A stretch of DNA of 64,000 nucleotides from an uncultured Eubacterium sp. (GTDB taxonomy: Bacteria > Bacillota > Clostridia > Lachnospirales > Lachnospiraceae): contig CANRTU010000005.1 of NCBI GenBank assembly GCA_947642745.1, positions 24,451-88,450 on the forward strand, read 5' to 3'. The position numbers were made by a program, and so were the translations under genes. The notes beneath the pieces were generated by a model. That model had not been told where the DNA came from and did no database searches. It worked only from the letters and a program-made list of their open reading frames with translations. This document shows, in pieces, positions 8,788-18,271 of the stretch. Position 1 is the first letter of the stretch, and every line of letters begins with the position of its first letter.

Positions 8788-9560
8788 TAATAATAAGAAA
8801 TTTATTCTTGTCATTTTTCGGATTATCAGTTTCAGCCAGTCTGGTAATTCTGCCATTACTGGCAGTCAGGCCGGCGTTAAACAGGCGGTACGCCTCCGGG
8901 TGGATGCATATCATCTGGATGTTGCTGGCTGTGCGGCTGGCGCTTCCGGTTCATCTGCCTGTGGGCGTCTTACAGACGTCTGGTAAATTTCTGGCGGACA
9001 GCCTGGGACTGGATGCGTTCCAGATACCGGAAAAGCTGGTGACGCCCCTTTCTGTCTGGCCGTCCGGACAAAAGGGATCCAGAGAGACAGAGTCCGGTCT
9101 GGATGGAACGGCATCCCGTGGAAAACAGCCGGATCAGGGCGGTGAAAGATCCGCCGAAGGCGTATCCCGTACAGGGCAGGAGACAGCATATACGCCGTTG
9201 TCCGGCTCAGACCAGGATGCGGCTTCCATACAGGCTTTCCATGCTGCGCCGGTTATACCGGATGTCTTATCAGATACCACGGGATCATCTGCTGTGAAGC
9301 CGGTACCGGGACGGGCAGGGCAGATATCCGGGACGGCAGACCGGGGAGTCCGGATGACAATACTGGATCTGATCTCCCTGCTGTGGTTTTCCGTGGCCGT
9401 TTTATTTCTGATGATTCACATCTGCAGTTACCTGCATTTCAGACGGCAGGTTATCAGTCTGGGGAAGCGTCCGGAGGACACGGACGGACAGACAGGGGCG
9501 CTTCTGGACGTTCTGTGGAAAGAGCTGGGGATACGGCGCGGTCTGACAGTACCGCATTAA
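8784..9560 (+). pseudogene. N-terminal fragment of a BlaR1/MecR1-like (M56) sensor lacking the protease
   Basis: 258 residues starting at GTG 8784, which overlaps the blaI stop. Residues 1-70 carry hydrophobic membrane segments and the RPALNRRYASGWMHIIWMLLA pattern of M56 proteins. A long hydrophilic linker (75-190) follows, then another membrane segment (LISLLWFSVAVLFLMIHI). The ORF ends at GIRRGLTVPH, just where M56 proteins lead into the zinc-protease core. No HEXXH is present. Downstream in another frame, LTTYFYGGKDMMKRR looks like the far side of the missing core. A deletion of several hundred bases with a frame change, between about 9540 and 9590, explains this. The fragment could still be made as a membrane protein. 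Confidence 0.65.
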
Positions 9561-9616
9561 ACCGCCAGTGCCGGCAGACGGATTCACTGACCACATATTT
9601 TTATGGAGGGAAAGAC

Positions 9617-10513
9617 ATGATGAAACGAAGGTTAAAACATATATTATCAGACCATTCTAAGAAAAACGGTATGCTGTTAGCGGCAGGTACCATTGCCGCT
9701 GCCCTGGCATTTGGAATGCCGGCGTCGTATCTGGTATCCGGGCAGCAGGCTGTGGCGTCCGTCCAAAAGACAGTGGCGGAGGATATATCCGGGACCACGA
9801 CAGACCACCAGGCGTCGGTAACCGGAGTATCATCCGGTAAGAAAGCTTCGGGGCTGCCTGAAATAGTCTGCCGCAATAGTAAAAATACGAAACTGACCGC
9901 AGACGCAAAAAAAGTCAGAAACGTTGTAAAAGCTTTCGCAGGGGCATATTTTGGAAAAGACGCTTCTGGCATCCGTGGACTTTTGACAGACAGTAGTTCC
10001 GGTAATGTTTTCGTATATCAGGGTGCGGCTGACAAAGTGCCGCATGTAGTTATCACAGGCTACGACCAGATAAATGGCGTATACTGTTACACATCCCTTA
10101 CGTATTATAAAAATGCGAAAAAGACTGGGAAGCAGAATCTGGAAATCGCTCTGATAAAGACCGGGAAAAAATGGCGGATTACGTCTTATGGCCTTTTATC
10201 AAAAGATGCGCAGAATATTAAAAAGATGCTGACAGGCTTTATCAGTGCGTATTTTGACGGCAGTGCGGACCGTATACAGCCGTATCTGGCAGACACATAT
10301 GCCGAAGATGTAAAGACTTTTGAAGGAGCAAAGGACCAGGTAACCGTTGTGGCCATCAAAGGACTGCAGCAGACAGGAAAGAAAAAAGCCGGAGATACAT
10401 GCGAGGTTTCTGTGGAATATCAGGAAGGCGGCGGTTCGTATCAGTATCTGACCGTTACTGTTGTAAAACAGGCGGACGGCTGGAAAGTAGCTTTTTATGG
10501 GGTTGAAATGTAA
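9617..10513 (+). CDS. Membrane-anchored protein with duplicated NTF2-like domain (BlaR1 C-terminal remnant)
   Basis: 298 residues starting at ATG 9617, six bases after GGAGGG. Residues 1-40 (basic KRRLKHIL, then a hydrophobic helix) match the last membrane segment of M56 BlaR1-like proteins. The extracellular part contains two copies of a roughly 95-residue domain, at about 95-195 and 200-298, each with AFAGAYF/GFISAYF, a mid VFVYQGA/VKTFEGA turn, and a closing KTGKKWRITSYG/KQADGWKVAFYG strand. This pattern fits NTF2/SnoaL-like sensor folds. It probably derives from the sensor end of the broken M56 gene, now translated on its own. A terminator follows at 10522. Confidence 0.65.
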   Translation: MMKRRLKHILSDHSKKNGMLLAAGTIAAALAFGMPASYLVSGQQAVASVQKTVAEDISGTTTDHQASVTGVSSGKKASGLPEIVCRNSKNTKLTADAKKVRNVVKAFAGAYFGKDASGIRGLLTDSSSGNVFVYQGAADKVPHVVITGYDQINGVYCYTSLTYYKNAKKTGKQNLEIALIKTGKKWRITSYGLLSKDAQNIKKMLTGFISAYFDGSADRIQPYLADTYAEDVKTFEGAKDQVTVVAIKGLQQTGKKKAGDTCEVSVEYQEGGGSYQYLTVTVVKQADGWKVAFYGVEM

Positions 10514-10521
10514 GTGTAAGG

Positions 10522-10554
10522 CAGGACTGGCAGAATGGACCGGTCCTGTTTTTT
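10522..10554 (+). terminator. Rho-independent terminator after the blaI locus
   Basis: CAGGACTGG (10522-10530) pairs with CCGGTCCTG (10540-10548), with one G-U pair, and a run of six T follows directly. It closes the blaI/M56-remnant unit. Confidence 0.8.
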
Positions 10555-10672
10555 GTCTTATAGGAAAGAGCGGCCTATAAGATAAAAACCCTCCGGGAGG
10601 ATCGCCATGCGGCGGAAGGGAAAATGCTGCAGAGGCAGCCCGCCGCAGGCGGAGTATCCGGCCATTTTATAA
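10555..10672 (+). repeat. Family B hairpin repeat, copy 1
   Basis: The unit begins with the inverted repeat TCTTATAGG/CCTATAAGA, then CCTCCGGGAGG, and later GCCCGCCGCAGGCGG followed by AGTATCCGG. The same series of small GC-rich palindromes recurs at 14232, 14386 and 29417, and in part at 18205. The nearest upstream feature is usually a terminator, so the repeats may be parts of transcript 3' ends or mobile palindromic units. The rest of 10673-10842 holds only a TATAAT (10733-10738), probably the promoter of the next gene. Confidence 0.65.
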
Positions 10673-10842
10673 AATGAAACATTTTGCCTGTATATGGAAA
10701 CAAAAATACCTCCCTTTTCTGGAAGAACCGGGTATAATAATACATACTGAGATACTATACAGACTCCTGGCCGCAGGCGGTACGGGACAGCTGCGCAGGG
10801 GGCAGGCTAAAGCCGGATGGTTCCGGCGGAAAGAGAGGAATA

Positions 10843-13071
10843 ATGAATATCGTATATCATGAAGGCAGCAGAACCTTTCATCTGTACAATGACCGCATCA
10901 GTTATATTATGACTATTATGAAAAACGGGCACCCGGGGCAGCTTTATTTCGGCAGACAGATCCGGGACCGGGAAGATTTTTCCTATCTGCTGGAGACCTG
11001 TCACAGGCCCATGACCTCCTGTGTATATGAAAACGACGGCGGATTTTCCCTGGAGCATATCCGTCAGGAATATCCGGTGTTTGGCACAACGGATTACCGG
11101 CAGCCGGCGGTAGAGATCCGGCAGGAAAATGGCAGCCGCATTTCGGATTTCCAGTACCAGGGGTATACCATAACAGAAGGAAAACCGTCTCTGCAGGGAC
11201 TGCCAGCTACTTATACGGAATCTGCGCAGGAAGCCCGCACACTGGTTCTCACACTGGAAGATGCGGTGACAAAGGTGCGGGTGCAGCTGTATTACACGAT
11301 ATTCGCAAAAGGCGGGATACTGGCACGCAGTGTGCGTTTTACCAATACAGGCGCCCAGCCGGTATGGCTGGCCCGTGCCATGAGTCTGTGTCTGGACCTG
11401 CCGGATCGTGAGTATGTCTGGCAGCAGCTTTCCGGATGCTGGGCCAGGGAATGTCATATCCATAACCGGAATCTGGAACCAGGAATCGTTTCTATTGGAA
11501 GTATGCGGGGCAATTCCTCCCATGAACACAATCCGTTTCTGATTCTGAAGCGGCCTGGTACAGATGAGCGTCAGGGAGAAGCAGTGGGAGTGTCTTTTAT
11601 ATACAGTGGCAATTTCCGGATTCAGGCGGAAGTGGACGCCCATGATACCCTGCGGATACTGGCCGGTATTGATCCGGAGACATTTACCTGGAAGCTGGAA
11701 GGGCAGGAAACATTCCAGACGCCGGAAGCGGTGCTGGTCTATACAGACCGGGGACTGAATCATCTGAGCCAGACACTCCACGGCCTGTACCGGAAGCGTC
11801 TGGCAAGGGGCTACTGGCGGGACCGTGCCAGACCGGTGCTGAACAACAACTGGGAAGCAACGTATTTTAATTTTACCCAGGACCGTCTGCTGGAAATAGC
11901 TGCCAGGGCAAAGGAATGCGGCGTGGAGCTGTTTGTGCTGGACGACGGGTGGTTTGGCGCACGAAGCAGTGATCATGCGGGCCTTGGAGACTGGAAAGCC
12001 AACAGGGAGCGTCTGCCAGAGGGCATTGCCGGGCTGGCGGAAAAAATAGAACGGATGGGGCTGAAATTCGGTCTCTGGTTTGAGCCGGAAATGGTAAATA
12101 AAGATTCAGATTTTTACAGGCAGCATCCGGACTGGATACTGTCCACGCCGCAGAGGCGCCAGTCCCAGGGCAGAAACCAGTACGTCCTGGATTTTTCCAG
12201 AAAAGAAGTGGTGGACGCCATTTATGAACAGATGGCGGACATCCTTACAAATGCGAAGATTTCATATATTAAATGGGACATGAACCGCAGCATTACCGAA
12301 TGTTACTCACAGACACTGCCGCCGGACCGGCAGGGAGAAGTGTACCACCGTTATATTCTGGGGGTATATGCCCTGTATGAACGGCTTACCAGTGAGTTTC
12401 CAGAAGTATTGTTTGAATCCTGCGCCAGCGGCGGCGGCCGTTTTGATCCGGGGATGCTGTATTATGCCCCGCAGGCATGGACCAGTGACGACAGCGACGC
12501 TGTAGAGCGGCTGAAAATCCAGTACGGGGCGTCCATGTGCTATCCTGTCAGCAGTATGGGGACCCATGTATCCGTAACGCCGAATCATCAGGTGTTCCGG
12601 AACACGCCCCTTCACACCAGGGCAAATGTGGCGTATTTTGGCACCTTTGGTTATGAACTGGATCTGAATCAGTTATCGCCTGAGGAAACGGAAGAGGTAA
12701 AGGCACAGATCGTATTTATGAAGAAATACCGGGAGGTGCTGCAGTATGGCACTTTTTACCGGCTGAAAAGTCCGTTTGAAGGAAACGAGGCTGCCTGGAT
12801 GGTGGTCAGCGACGACCAGAAAACAGCGCTGGTGGGCTGGTACCGCATATTAAACTGTGCCAATGGAAACTTTACAAGGCTGCGGCTGGAAGGACTGAAT
12901 CCGGAGTTTTGTTACCGCAATGCGAAGACTGGGCGGTGCCACTTTGGCGACGAGCTGATGTATGCGGGACTGATTACCAGCGACGGGACTGCGGGCCAGG
13001 CGCCGGCGGGTGAGATGCCGTCTTCAGATTTTGATTCCAGAATGTATGTACTGGAGGTGGCGGAATCTTGA
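10843..13071 (+). CDS. Alpha-galactosidase, glycoside hydrolase family 36
   Basis: 742 residues, normal for a cytoplasmic GH36 enzyme that removes terminal alpha-1,6-galactose from melibiose, raffinose and related plant oligosaccharides. An N-terminal beta-sandwich (1-330) leads into a TIM barrel containing FVLDDGWFGAR. The catalytic nucleophile is Asp479 in KWDMNR and the acid/base is Asp549 in WTSDDSDA. CASGGGRFDPG lies between them. There is no signal peptide. GAGAGGAAT stands before ATG 10843. No sugar transporter is adjacent; the YczE-like gene overlaps its stop and may be co-transcribed. A TATAAT lies at 10733, but the -35 is poor, as expected if an activator is required. Confidence 0.92.
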   Translation: MNIVYHEGSRTFHLYNDRISYIMTIMKNGHPGQLYFGRQIRDREDFSYLLETCHRPMTSCVYENDGGFSLEHIRQEYPVFGTTDYRQPAVEIRQENGSRISDFQYQGYTITEGKPSLQGLPATYTESAQEARTLVLTLEDAVTKVRVQLYYTIFAKGGILARSVRFTNTGAQPVWLARAMSLCLDLPDREYVWQQLSGCWARECHIHNRNLEPGIVSIGSMRGNSSHEHNPFLILKRPGTDERQGEAVGVSFIYSGNFRIQAEVDAHDTLRILAGIDPETFTWKLEGQETFQTPEAVLVYTDRGLNHLSQTLHGLYRKRLARGYWRDRARPVLNNNWEATYFNFTQDRLLEIAARAKECGVELFVLDDGWFGARSSDHAGLGDWKANRERLPEGIAGLAEKIERMGLKFGLWFEPEMVNKDSDFYRQHPDWILSTPQRRQSQGRNQYVLDFSRKEVVDAIYEQMADILTNAKISYIKWDMNRSITECYSQTLPPDRQGEVYHRYILGVYALYERLTSEFPEVLFESCASGGGRFDPGMLYYAPQAWTSDDSDAVERLKIQYGASMCYPVSSMGTHVSVTPNHQVFRNTPLHTRANVAYFGTFGYELDLNQLSPEETEEVKAQIVFMKKYREVLQYGTFYRLKSPFEGNEAAWMVVSDDQKTALVGWYRILNCANGNFTRLRLEGLNPEFCYRNAKTGRCHFGDELMYAGLITSDGTAGQAPAGEMPSSDFDSRMYVLEVAES

Positions 13072-13787
13072 AAGAGACAAATCAGAAGAAAGAGCATAGA
13101 TCCGCTGTCTTCGTTACTGCCGGCAGGAAAGTGATGGCCGGGGAAACAAAGTATACGCCGTTGCGCCTGTTTTTCATGCTGGGAGGAATTCTGCTGATTG
13201 GTATCTGCGTAGCACTTTACCGGATGAGCGGGTTTGGCGTTGATCCTTTCTCCTGTATGAATCTGGGTATCAGCGGATTTCTGGGCATGACGTTTGGAAA
13301 CTGGCAGCTCATTATGAATGCGGGACTTCTTGTAATCGTATGGTTTACAGTCAGGAACTGTATTGGCCCCGGGACAGTGATTAATATGGTGTTTGTAGGG
13401 TATATCGCTGACTTTCTCTGCTGGCTGTTTCTGGAACAGCTGGGACTGGAAATGTCCATGCCTTTAAAAGTGGCGTTTCTGCTGACCGGCACCCTGTCTC
13501 TTTCCATAGGCTGTGCGGCGTATATGACAGCGGACATGGGCATTGCCCCTTACGACAGCGTGGCATTTATTATTACAAAATATTGCGGAGACAGAATCTC
13601 TTTCCGGATTGCCAGGATGGCATCGGATGTTACGGTGCTGGCAGTGGGCATTACGTTCTGCCTGCTGGCCCGCAACAGCGTCTGGGAGATTGCGGGCCTT
13701 GGCACAATTGTAAATGCCTGCTGCAATGGCCCGCTGATCCAGCTTTTCAGCGGCTGGTTAAAGCCAAAGGTGGCCGGGGACAGGTGA
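13068..13787 (+). CDS. YczE/YyaS/YitT-family integral membrane protein
   Basis: 239 residues with about five or six hydrophobic segments from residue 30 on and the family signature GFGVDPFSCMNLGIS near residues 50-64, followed by FGNWQLIMN. A second ADMGIAPYDSVAF segment in the other half suggests an internal repeat. Function in this family is poorly known. Translation probably starts at TTG 13068, which overlaps the TGA of the alpha-galactosidase and lies ten bases after GGAGG, so the two genes are coupled. The soluble, basic first 25 residues are unusual and may mean a later start such as the Met at residue 23. Confidence 0.75.
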   Translation: MKETNQKKEHRSAVFVTAGRKVMAGETKYTPLRLFFMLGGILLIGICVALYRMSGFGVDPFSCMNLGISGFLGMTFGNWQLIMNAGLLVIVWFTVRNCIGPGTVINMVFVGYIADFLCWLFLEQLGLEMSMPLKVAFLLTGTLSLSIGCAAYMTADMGIAPYDSVAFIITKYCGDRISFRIARMASDVTVLAVGITFCLLARNSVWEIAGLGTIVNACCNGPLIQLFSGWLKPKVAGDR

Positions 13788-14200
13788 TACCGGACGGTCC
13801 CGGAATCCGGCTGGCAGGATACGGGCGCTTACATATAAAAGATTTCCCAAACGTGACAGGTACTGCGCATCATGTCCTGTAAGTATCCCGGATCTTTCAG
13901 GGCATGATACTCTGGGAACGGCGAAAAACAGACACATGCCCTGCTGGAAGATCAGGATTAATAAACTGTACCTGTCAGGGAATATTTCCGTAAAACATAA
14001 AACAGACACGCTTAAAACGGTCATCAGCCACATTTTGCAACTATGTCCCTGCTGGAAGATCAGGACCTGTAAATCAACCATACCTGTCAGGGAATATTTC
14101 CGTAAAATATAAAACAGACACGCTTAAAACGGCCGTCCGCCGGAATCTTACAACTATGTCAGATTCTGGAAAGATTTTCGTAAGAACCCCGTGATATAAT
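13788..14200 (+). repeat. Intergenic region with a 108-bp imperfect tandem repeat
   Basis: The segment beginning CCCTGCTGGAAGATCAGGA at 13939 recurs at 14047, so the period is 108 bp. Both copies share ACCTGTCAGGGAATATTTCC and ATAAAACAGACACGCTTAAAA and differ in between. Each copy can pair CCCTG with CAGGG and holds a small GGAATATTTCC hairpin. The CAGACACGC word also occurs at the right end of family A repeats, so these may be decayed family A material. No ORF of note is present. Confidence 0.6.
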
Positions 14201-14231
14201 AGGAACAGTAAAAAAACTGTTCCTGTTTTTT
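14201..14231 (+). terminator. Rho-independent terminator
   Basis: AGGAACAGT (14201-14209) and ACTGTTCCT (14216-14224) form a perfect nine-base stem with an A-rich loop and a run of six T (14226-14231). It probably ends transcription from the alpha-galactosidase/YczE unit or from the repeat region. Confidence 0.85.
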
Positions 14232-14385
14232 ATCTTACAGGAAAGAGCGTCCTATAAGATAAAAACCCTCCGGAAGGATCGCAGGGTCTGCCCCGGCGAA
14301 GCGAGGGCACAGCGCCGGAGAGGAAGATGCAGCCGGGTGCAGCCCGCCGCAGGCGGAGTATCCGTCTTCACCGGATACTTTTTTA
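14232..14385 (+). repeat. Family B hairpin repeat, copy 2
   Basis: It starts with TCTTACAGG/CCTATAAGA and CCCTCCGGAAGGATCGC, and continues to GCAGCCCGCCGCAGGCGGAG and TATCCG. It is closest to copy 1, with an insertion rich in CGGCG after the second hairpin. It is followed head-to-tail by copy 3. Confidence 0.65.
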
Positions 14386-14545
14386 TCATACAGGAAAGAG
14401 CGTCCTGTAAAGATAAACTTCCGGGCAGGACCGCAGGGGCTCTGGCATTCCGTTGCGGCGGTTGCCGGACACCCGGCAGCCAGGCGAAGTCAGCGCCGGA
14501 AAGGAAAATGGTCCGGGAGCAGACAGCCGCAGGCGGCGTGCTCCG
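14386..14545 (+). repeat. Family B hairpin repeat, copy 3
   Basis: ATACAGG/CCTGTAAAGAT opens the unit, followed by TTCCGGGCAGGACCGC and later CAGCCGCAGGCGG. It is more diverged than copies 1 and 2. The remaining 77 bases before the ABC gene hold no clear promoter. Confidence 0.6.
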
Positions 14546-14622
14546 GCACAGCGGCGGCCGGCACAGCCATAAGACCTGACGGATTATACGGGACAATGGA
14601 ACAGATACAAGGAGGCAGTCAT

Positions 14623-15420
14623 ATGAAAGTATTACAGGCAGAAAATCTGAAAAAATATTACGGGACCGGAGAAAACCAGGTCCGTGCCCTGGACGGTGTC
14701 AGTCTGGAGGTGGAGCGGGGAGAATTTGTATCTGTTACAGGTACCAGCGGCAGCGGAAAATCTACCCTGCTGCATATGCTGGGCGGTCTGGACCGGCCCA
14801 CATCCGGCAGGGTGTTTGTGGACGGCAAAGATATTTCCAGACTGAAAGAAGATGCGCTGTGTATCTTCAGACGCCGCAAAATCGGATTTGTGTTTCAAAG
14901 TTACAATCTGGTGCCGGTACTGAATGTCTATGAAAATATCGTACTTCCGGTGGAACTGGACGGCGGCAGTCCCGACACGGATTTTATAGACAAAGTGGTG
15001 CGGGCGTTCCGGCTGAAGGACCGGCTTTACAGCCTGCCGGACCAGCTGTCGGGCGGACAGCGGCAGCGGGTGGCCATTGCAAGGGCTGTGGCCTCAAAAC
15101 CGGCCATACTGCTGGCGGATGAACCCACCGGAAACCTGGATTCGGCCACGGGCCAGGGAGTGCTGAATCTGCTGAAAATCACCAGCAGCAGACTGGGGCA
15201 GACTATTGTAATGATTACCCACAACGAAGAAGCGGCCCAGCTGGCGGACCGGACGATACGGATAGAAGACGGCCGCATTCGCAGCCAGTCCTCCCATACT
15301 ACAGGCAAAGGCCGGATCTTTTCTGCGGCAGGCGGGCGGAAGATACAGGTCCGGAACGGGGAAAATAAGCCTTCCAGCCGGACGGGCAGGATCGGACAGG
15401 GTGGTGATGCGCATGTTTAA
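14623..15420 (+). CDS. ABC transporter ATP-binding protein (MacB/LolD/BceA type)
   Basis: 265 residues with all ABC ATPase motifs: Walker A GTSGSGKST near residues 42-50, a Q-loop in GFVFQSYN, signature LSGGQRQRVAIARA, Walker B ILLADEPTGNLDS, and the switch His in MITHNEE. ATG 14623 follows AAGGAGG, and upstream in-frame starts lack a site. The last 45 residues, after the usual end of the family, are a basic, low-complexity tail. It works with the FtsX-type permease whose start overlaps its end. Pairs of this type usually export or remove peptides and antibiotics at the membrane, or move lipids. The substrate is unknown. Confidence 0.92.
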   Translation: MKVLQAENLKKYYGTGENQVRALDGVSLEVERGEFVSVTGTSGSGKSTLLHMLGGLDRPTSGRVFVDGKDISRLKEDALCIFRRRKIGFVFQSYNLVPVLNVYENIVLPVELDGGSPDTDFIDKVVRAFRLKDRLYSLPDQLSGGQRQRVAIARAVASKPAILLADEPTGNLDSATGQGVLNLLKITSSRLGQTIVMITHNEEAAQLADRTIRIEDGRIRSQSSHTTGKGRIFSAAGGRKIQVRNGENKPSSRTGRIGQGGDAHV

Positions 15421-18121
15421 AGTACACAACCGGAAAGTGATCCGCAGGCTGGCTGTCAGAAGTTATCAGGCAGCCCGTACGAGAAATACAATCGCCACAT
15501 TTGCGGTTTTTCTGACAGCGGTTTTATTTACCGCATTATTTACAATTGGAAGTGGTCTTGTGGATACGGTGCAGAGACAGACCATGCGTCAGTACGGCGG
15601 GGATTACCACGGCATACTGAAATATCTCACAAGGCAGCAGTATGAGACACTGAGCAAAGATCCGCTGATCAGGGAATGCGCAGATGCCATGCTGGTGGCT
15701 GACCAGATAAAAAATCAGGCGTTTGGGAAACGTCATCTGGAAGCATGGTATTATCCGGCGCATTATTATCCCCACTGTCTTTTTGAGCTGGTGGATGGAA
15801 AAAATCCGGAAGCGGCGGATGAGATTCTGCTGGACGAAGAATCCCTGCGGCTTCTGGGAAAAGAGCCTGTGGCAGGGCAGCAGGTGACGCTTGCCATGAT
15901 GGTAAAAGAACGCACCGGAAAGGTGGAGGAGCGGACGTTTACCGTATCCGGCGTGCTTCGTGCCGATCCGGTGCTGAATACCGGGTTTGCCATTGTCTCA
16001 AAGACATATGTGGATGCTCATGCCGGCGAACTTGTGGATACGTTCCGGGAAGATTTTTCCCTGACAGGGACGATACGGATGAATATTATTTTTCATGACA
16101 GACGGGATATTCAGGGAAAGCTTTACCAGGTCATTCTAAACGGAGGCTATTCTGTGGATGTAAACGATCCGGACTATATCGACAACAATGTGAACAGAGC
16201 CTGGCTGTGGGATGGTCTGGATATCCAGACTACCGCAGGGATGGCGGGTATACTGCTTCTGATTCTGCTGACCGGATATCTGATTATTTACAATATTTTT
16301 CAGATATCTGTCATCCGGGATATCCGATACTATGGCCTGCTGAAAACCGTCGGCGCCACAGGCCGCCAGATCCGCCAGATTGTCCGCCGCCAGGCGCTGC
16401 GGTGCGGTTTCCTGGGCGCTGTGCCCGGGCTTGCCGGCGGGTTTGTACTGGGCAGGCTCACCGTTCCCTGGTTTGTGTCCGTATCTTCCCTGCATACAGA
16501 CGAAATCATAGTACTGGCCCGTCCGGCTGTTTTTTGCGGCGCTTTTGCGTTTACACTGCTGACCGTATGGATTTCTGCCGGCAGACCGGCACGTATTGCG
16601 GCAAAAGTATCTCCGGTGGAAGCGGTGCGCTATACAGAGGGCAGCCGCAGGCAGGAGATATTTACAGGCAGACGCTGTAAGGCTCTGTGGCGGGGCAGGC
16701 GGCAGTCCAATAGAACACAGCCGGTTTTGGCTGGCGGATCTGCCATATATCCACGCAGCCGTAAATACAGGACGAAGAATGCCTCCGGCAGACTGTGGCG
16801 GATGGCTCTTGCGGCTTTTGGCAGGAATAAATCCAAAAGCCTGCTGGTAGTGCTGTCCCTGTCCATGTCAGTCATATTATTTAACAGTGTGCTGACGATT
16901 ACCAGGTCTTTTCAGCTGGATGTATATCTGAAACATTATGTAACCACAGACTTTCTGATCGGAAACGCCAGATATTTCAACCTGTCAGATCCTTATTCCG
17001 GATTGCATGAGAAGCAGGTACTGGATGAAAAACTAAGCGAATCCATGATCGAAGCGTGCGAAGCGCAGGAAGGATTTGTGGAAGGAGGGCGCCTGTATGC
17101 CTCCGGCAGTCCGGGTCTGAAAAAAAGCAGCTGGATGGTGCCGCAATCATATGGCCGCAGCGAAAATGGCAGTCCGGGCTGGTATACCGGCGGGTCTTTC
17201 CGGCCGCTGGAGGAGCGGGAGAACGGCACTTATCCCATATATTTTTATGGTATGGAGGACTTTTTTTATAAACATCTGGAAATACTGGAAGGCGAAACAG
17301 ATACAGAAGTCATAAAAGAAAAGCTGAAATCCGGAAAATATCTGGTTTTTAACGTGGCCACTGATGATGGAAGAGTACTTATGGATCAGATCCGGCATAA
17401 GCCCGGGGATAAAATTGTACTGATTTTTGCGAACGGACAGGAACAGGAATTTGAAATACTGTCCATGGCGGCGCAGAATACCAATTGCCTGACAAACCGC
17501 AGCGGCTGGACTGGTAATTTCTGTTATTATACAGATGCCGAGATATTTAAACAGCTGCTTTCAGACCGTTTTCTGATGAGTTATGGATTCAGTGTGGACG
17601 ATGAGAAAGAAGATCAGATGGAACAGTTTCTGGAATACTATACCACCACACAGGAGCCTCTTATGAATTATGAGTCTGGAAAGACCTGGACGGATTCCTA
17701 TGAGGGGTTACAGAATCTGGTACTGAGGGTGGGCGGCCTGCTGGCGGCTGTGACCGGAATGACTGGCCTGCTGAATTTTATCAATGCCATACTTACCAGT
17801 ATGGCGGCCAGGCAGCGGGAATTTGCCACGCTGGAGGCAGTGGGCATGACCAGGACACAGCTTTTGCATCTGCTGATGATGGAAGGGGCCTGTTATGCGC
17901 TGGCAACAGAACTGTGCGCTTTATGTCTGGGCAGCCTGTTGTCACTGACCATTCTGCGGACAGTTATCAACGGCATGTGGTTTTTATCCTGGCAGTTTTA
18001 TATCCTGCCGGTTATTCTGGCGGCGCCAGTGATGTTTGCGGCCTGTGCGGCGATTCCTGCGGCAGCGTTTTACTGTGGAAAACAAAAGAGCGTGACAGAA
18101 CGGCTGCGGGAGGACGGTTAG
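15413..18121 (+). CDS. ABC transporter permease with two FtsX-type domains
   Basis: About 902 residues. One membrane segment at about 25-50 is followed by a large extracellular domain. A first FtsX block (about 280-410) contains ISVIRDIRYYGLLKTVGATGRQIRQ. A basic cytoplasmic linker leads to a second anchor, a second extracellular domain, and the final FtsX block (about 770-900) with ATLEAVGMTRTQLLHLL. This architecture matches MacB-like and VexF/BceB-like permeases that couple to LolD-type ATPases. Starts at GTG 15401, ATG 15407 and ATG 15413 are all possible; the last is spaced best from AGGGTGG. No dedicated regulator is adjacent. Confidence 0.88.
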   Translation: MFKVHNRKVIRRLAVRSYQAARTRNTIATFAVFLTAVLFTALFTIGSGLVDTVQRQTMRQYGGDYHGILKYLTRQQYETLSKDPLIRECADAMLVADQIKNQAFGKRHLEAWYYPAHYYPHCLFELVDGKNPEAADEILLDEESLRLLGKEPVAGQQVTLAMMVKERTGKVEERTFTVSGVLRADPVLNTGFAIVSKTYVDAHAGELVDTFREDFSLTGTIRMNIIFHDRRDIQGKLYQVILNGGYSVDVNDPDYIDNNVNRAWLWDGLDIQTTAGMAGILLLILLTGYLIIYNIFQISVIRDIRYYGLLKTVGATGRQIRQIVRRQALRCGFLGAVPGLAGGFVLGRLTVPWFVSVSSLHTDEIIVLARPAVFCGAFAFTLLTVWISAGRPARIAAKVSPVEAVRYTEGSRRQEIFTGRRCKALWRGRRQSNRTQPVLAGGSAIYPRSRKYRTKNASGRLWRMALAAFGRNKSKSLLVVLSLSMSVILFNSVLTITRSFQLDVYLKHYVTTDFLIGNARYFNLSDPYSGLHEKQVLDEKLSESMIEACEAQEGFVEGGRLYASGSPGLKKSSWMVPQSYGRSENGSPGWYTGGSFRPLEERENGTYPIYFYGMEDFFYKHLEILEGETDTEVIKEKLKSGKYLVFNVATDDGRVLMDQIRHKPGDKIVLIFANGQEQEFEILSMAAQNTNCLTNRSGWTGNFCYYTDAEIFKQLLSDRFLMSYGFSVDDEKEDQMEQFLEYYTTTQEPLMNYESGKTWTDSYEGLQNLVLRVGGLLAAVTGMTGLLNFINAILTSMAARQREFATLEAVGMTRTQLLHLLMMEGACYALATELCALCLGSLLSLTILRTVINGMWFLSWQFYILPVILAAPVMFAACAAIPAAAFYCGKQKSVTERLREDG

Positions 18122-18204
18122 CTTTGGCAATTCCACGATGCCTGCGGACTGTCCGTGGCAGCTGCGCACAAACGGCTTTCCAAAGGCACGCAGGATGCTG
18201 ACTG

Positions 18205-18268
18205 GTTATTTATTTTACTAAAAGCCTTTCGGGCAGGATGATCATGCGGCGAAACGGAAAAAAGATGC
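18205..18268 (+). repeat. Family B partial repeat
   Basis: CTTTCGGGCAGGATGATCATGCGGCGAAACGGAAAA resembles in order the CCTCCGGGAGGATCGC and ATGCGGCGGAAGGGAAAA blocks of copy 1. It directly abuts the family A element that starts at 18272. Confidence 0.45.
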
Positions 18269-18271
18269 CCG

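Noticed and set aside
10807..11976. A 389-codon ORF on the minus strand opposite the alpha-galactosidase.
   Set aside because: It is a shadow of the GH36 coding frame, with no ribosome site and implausible composition.
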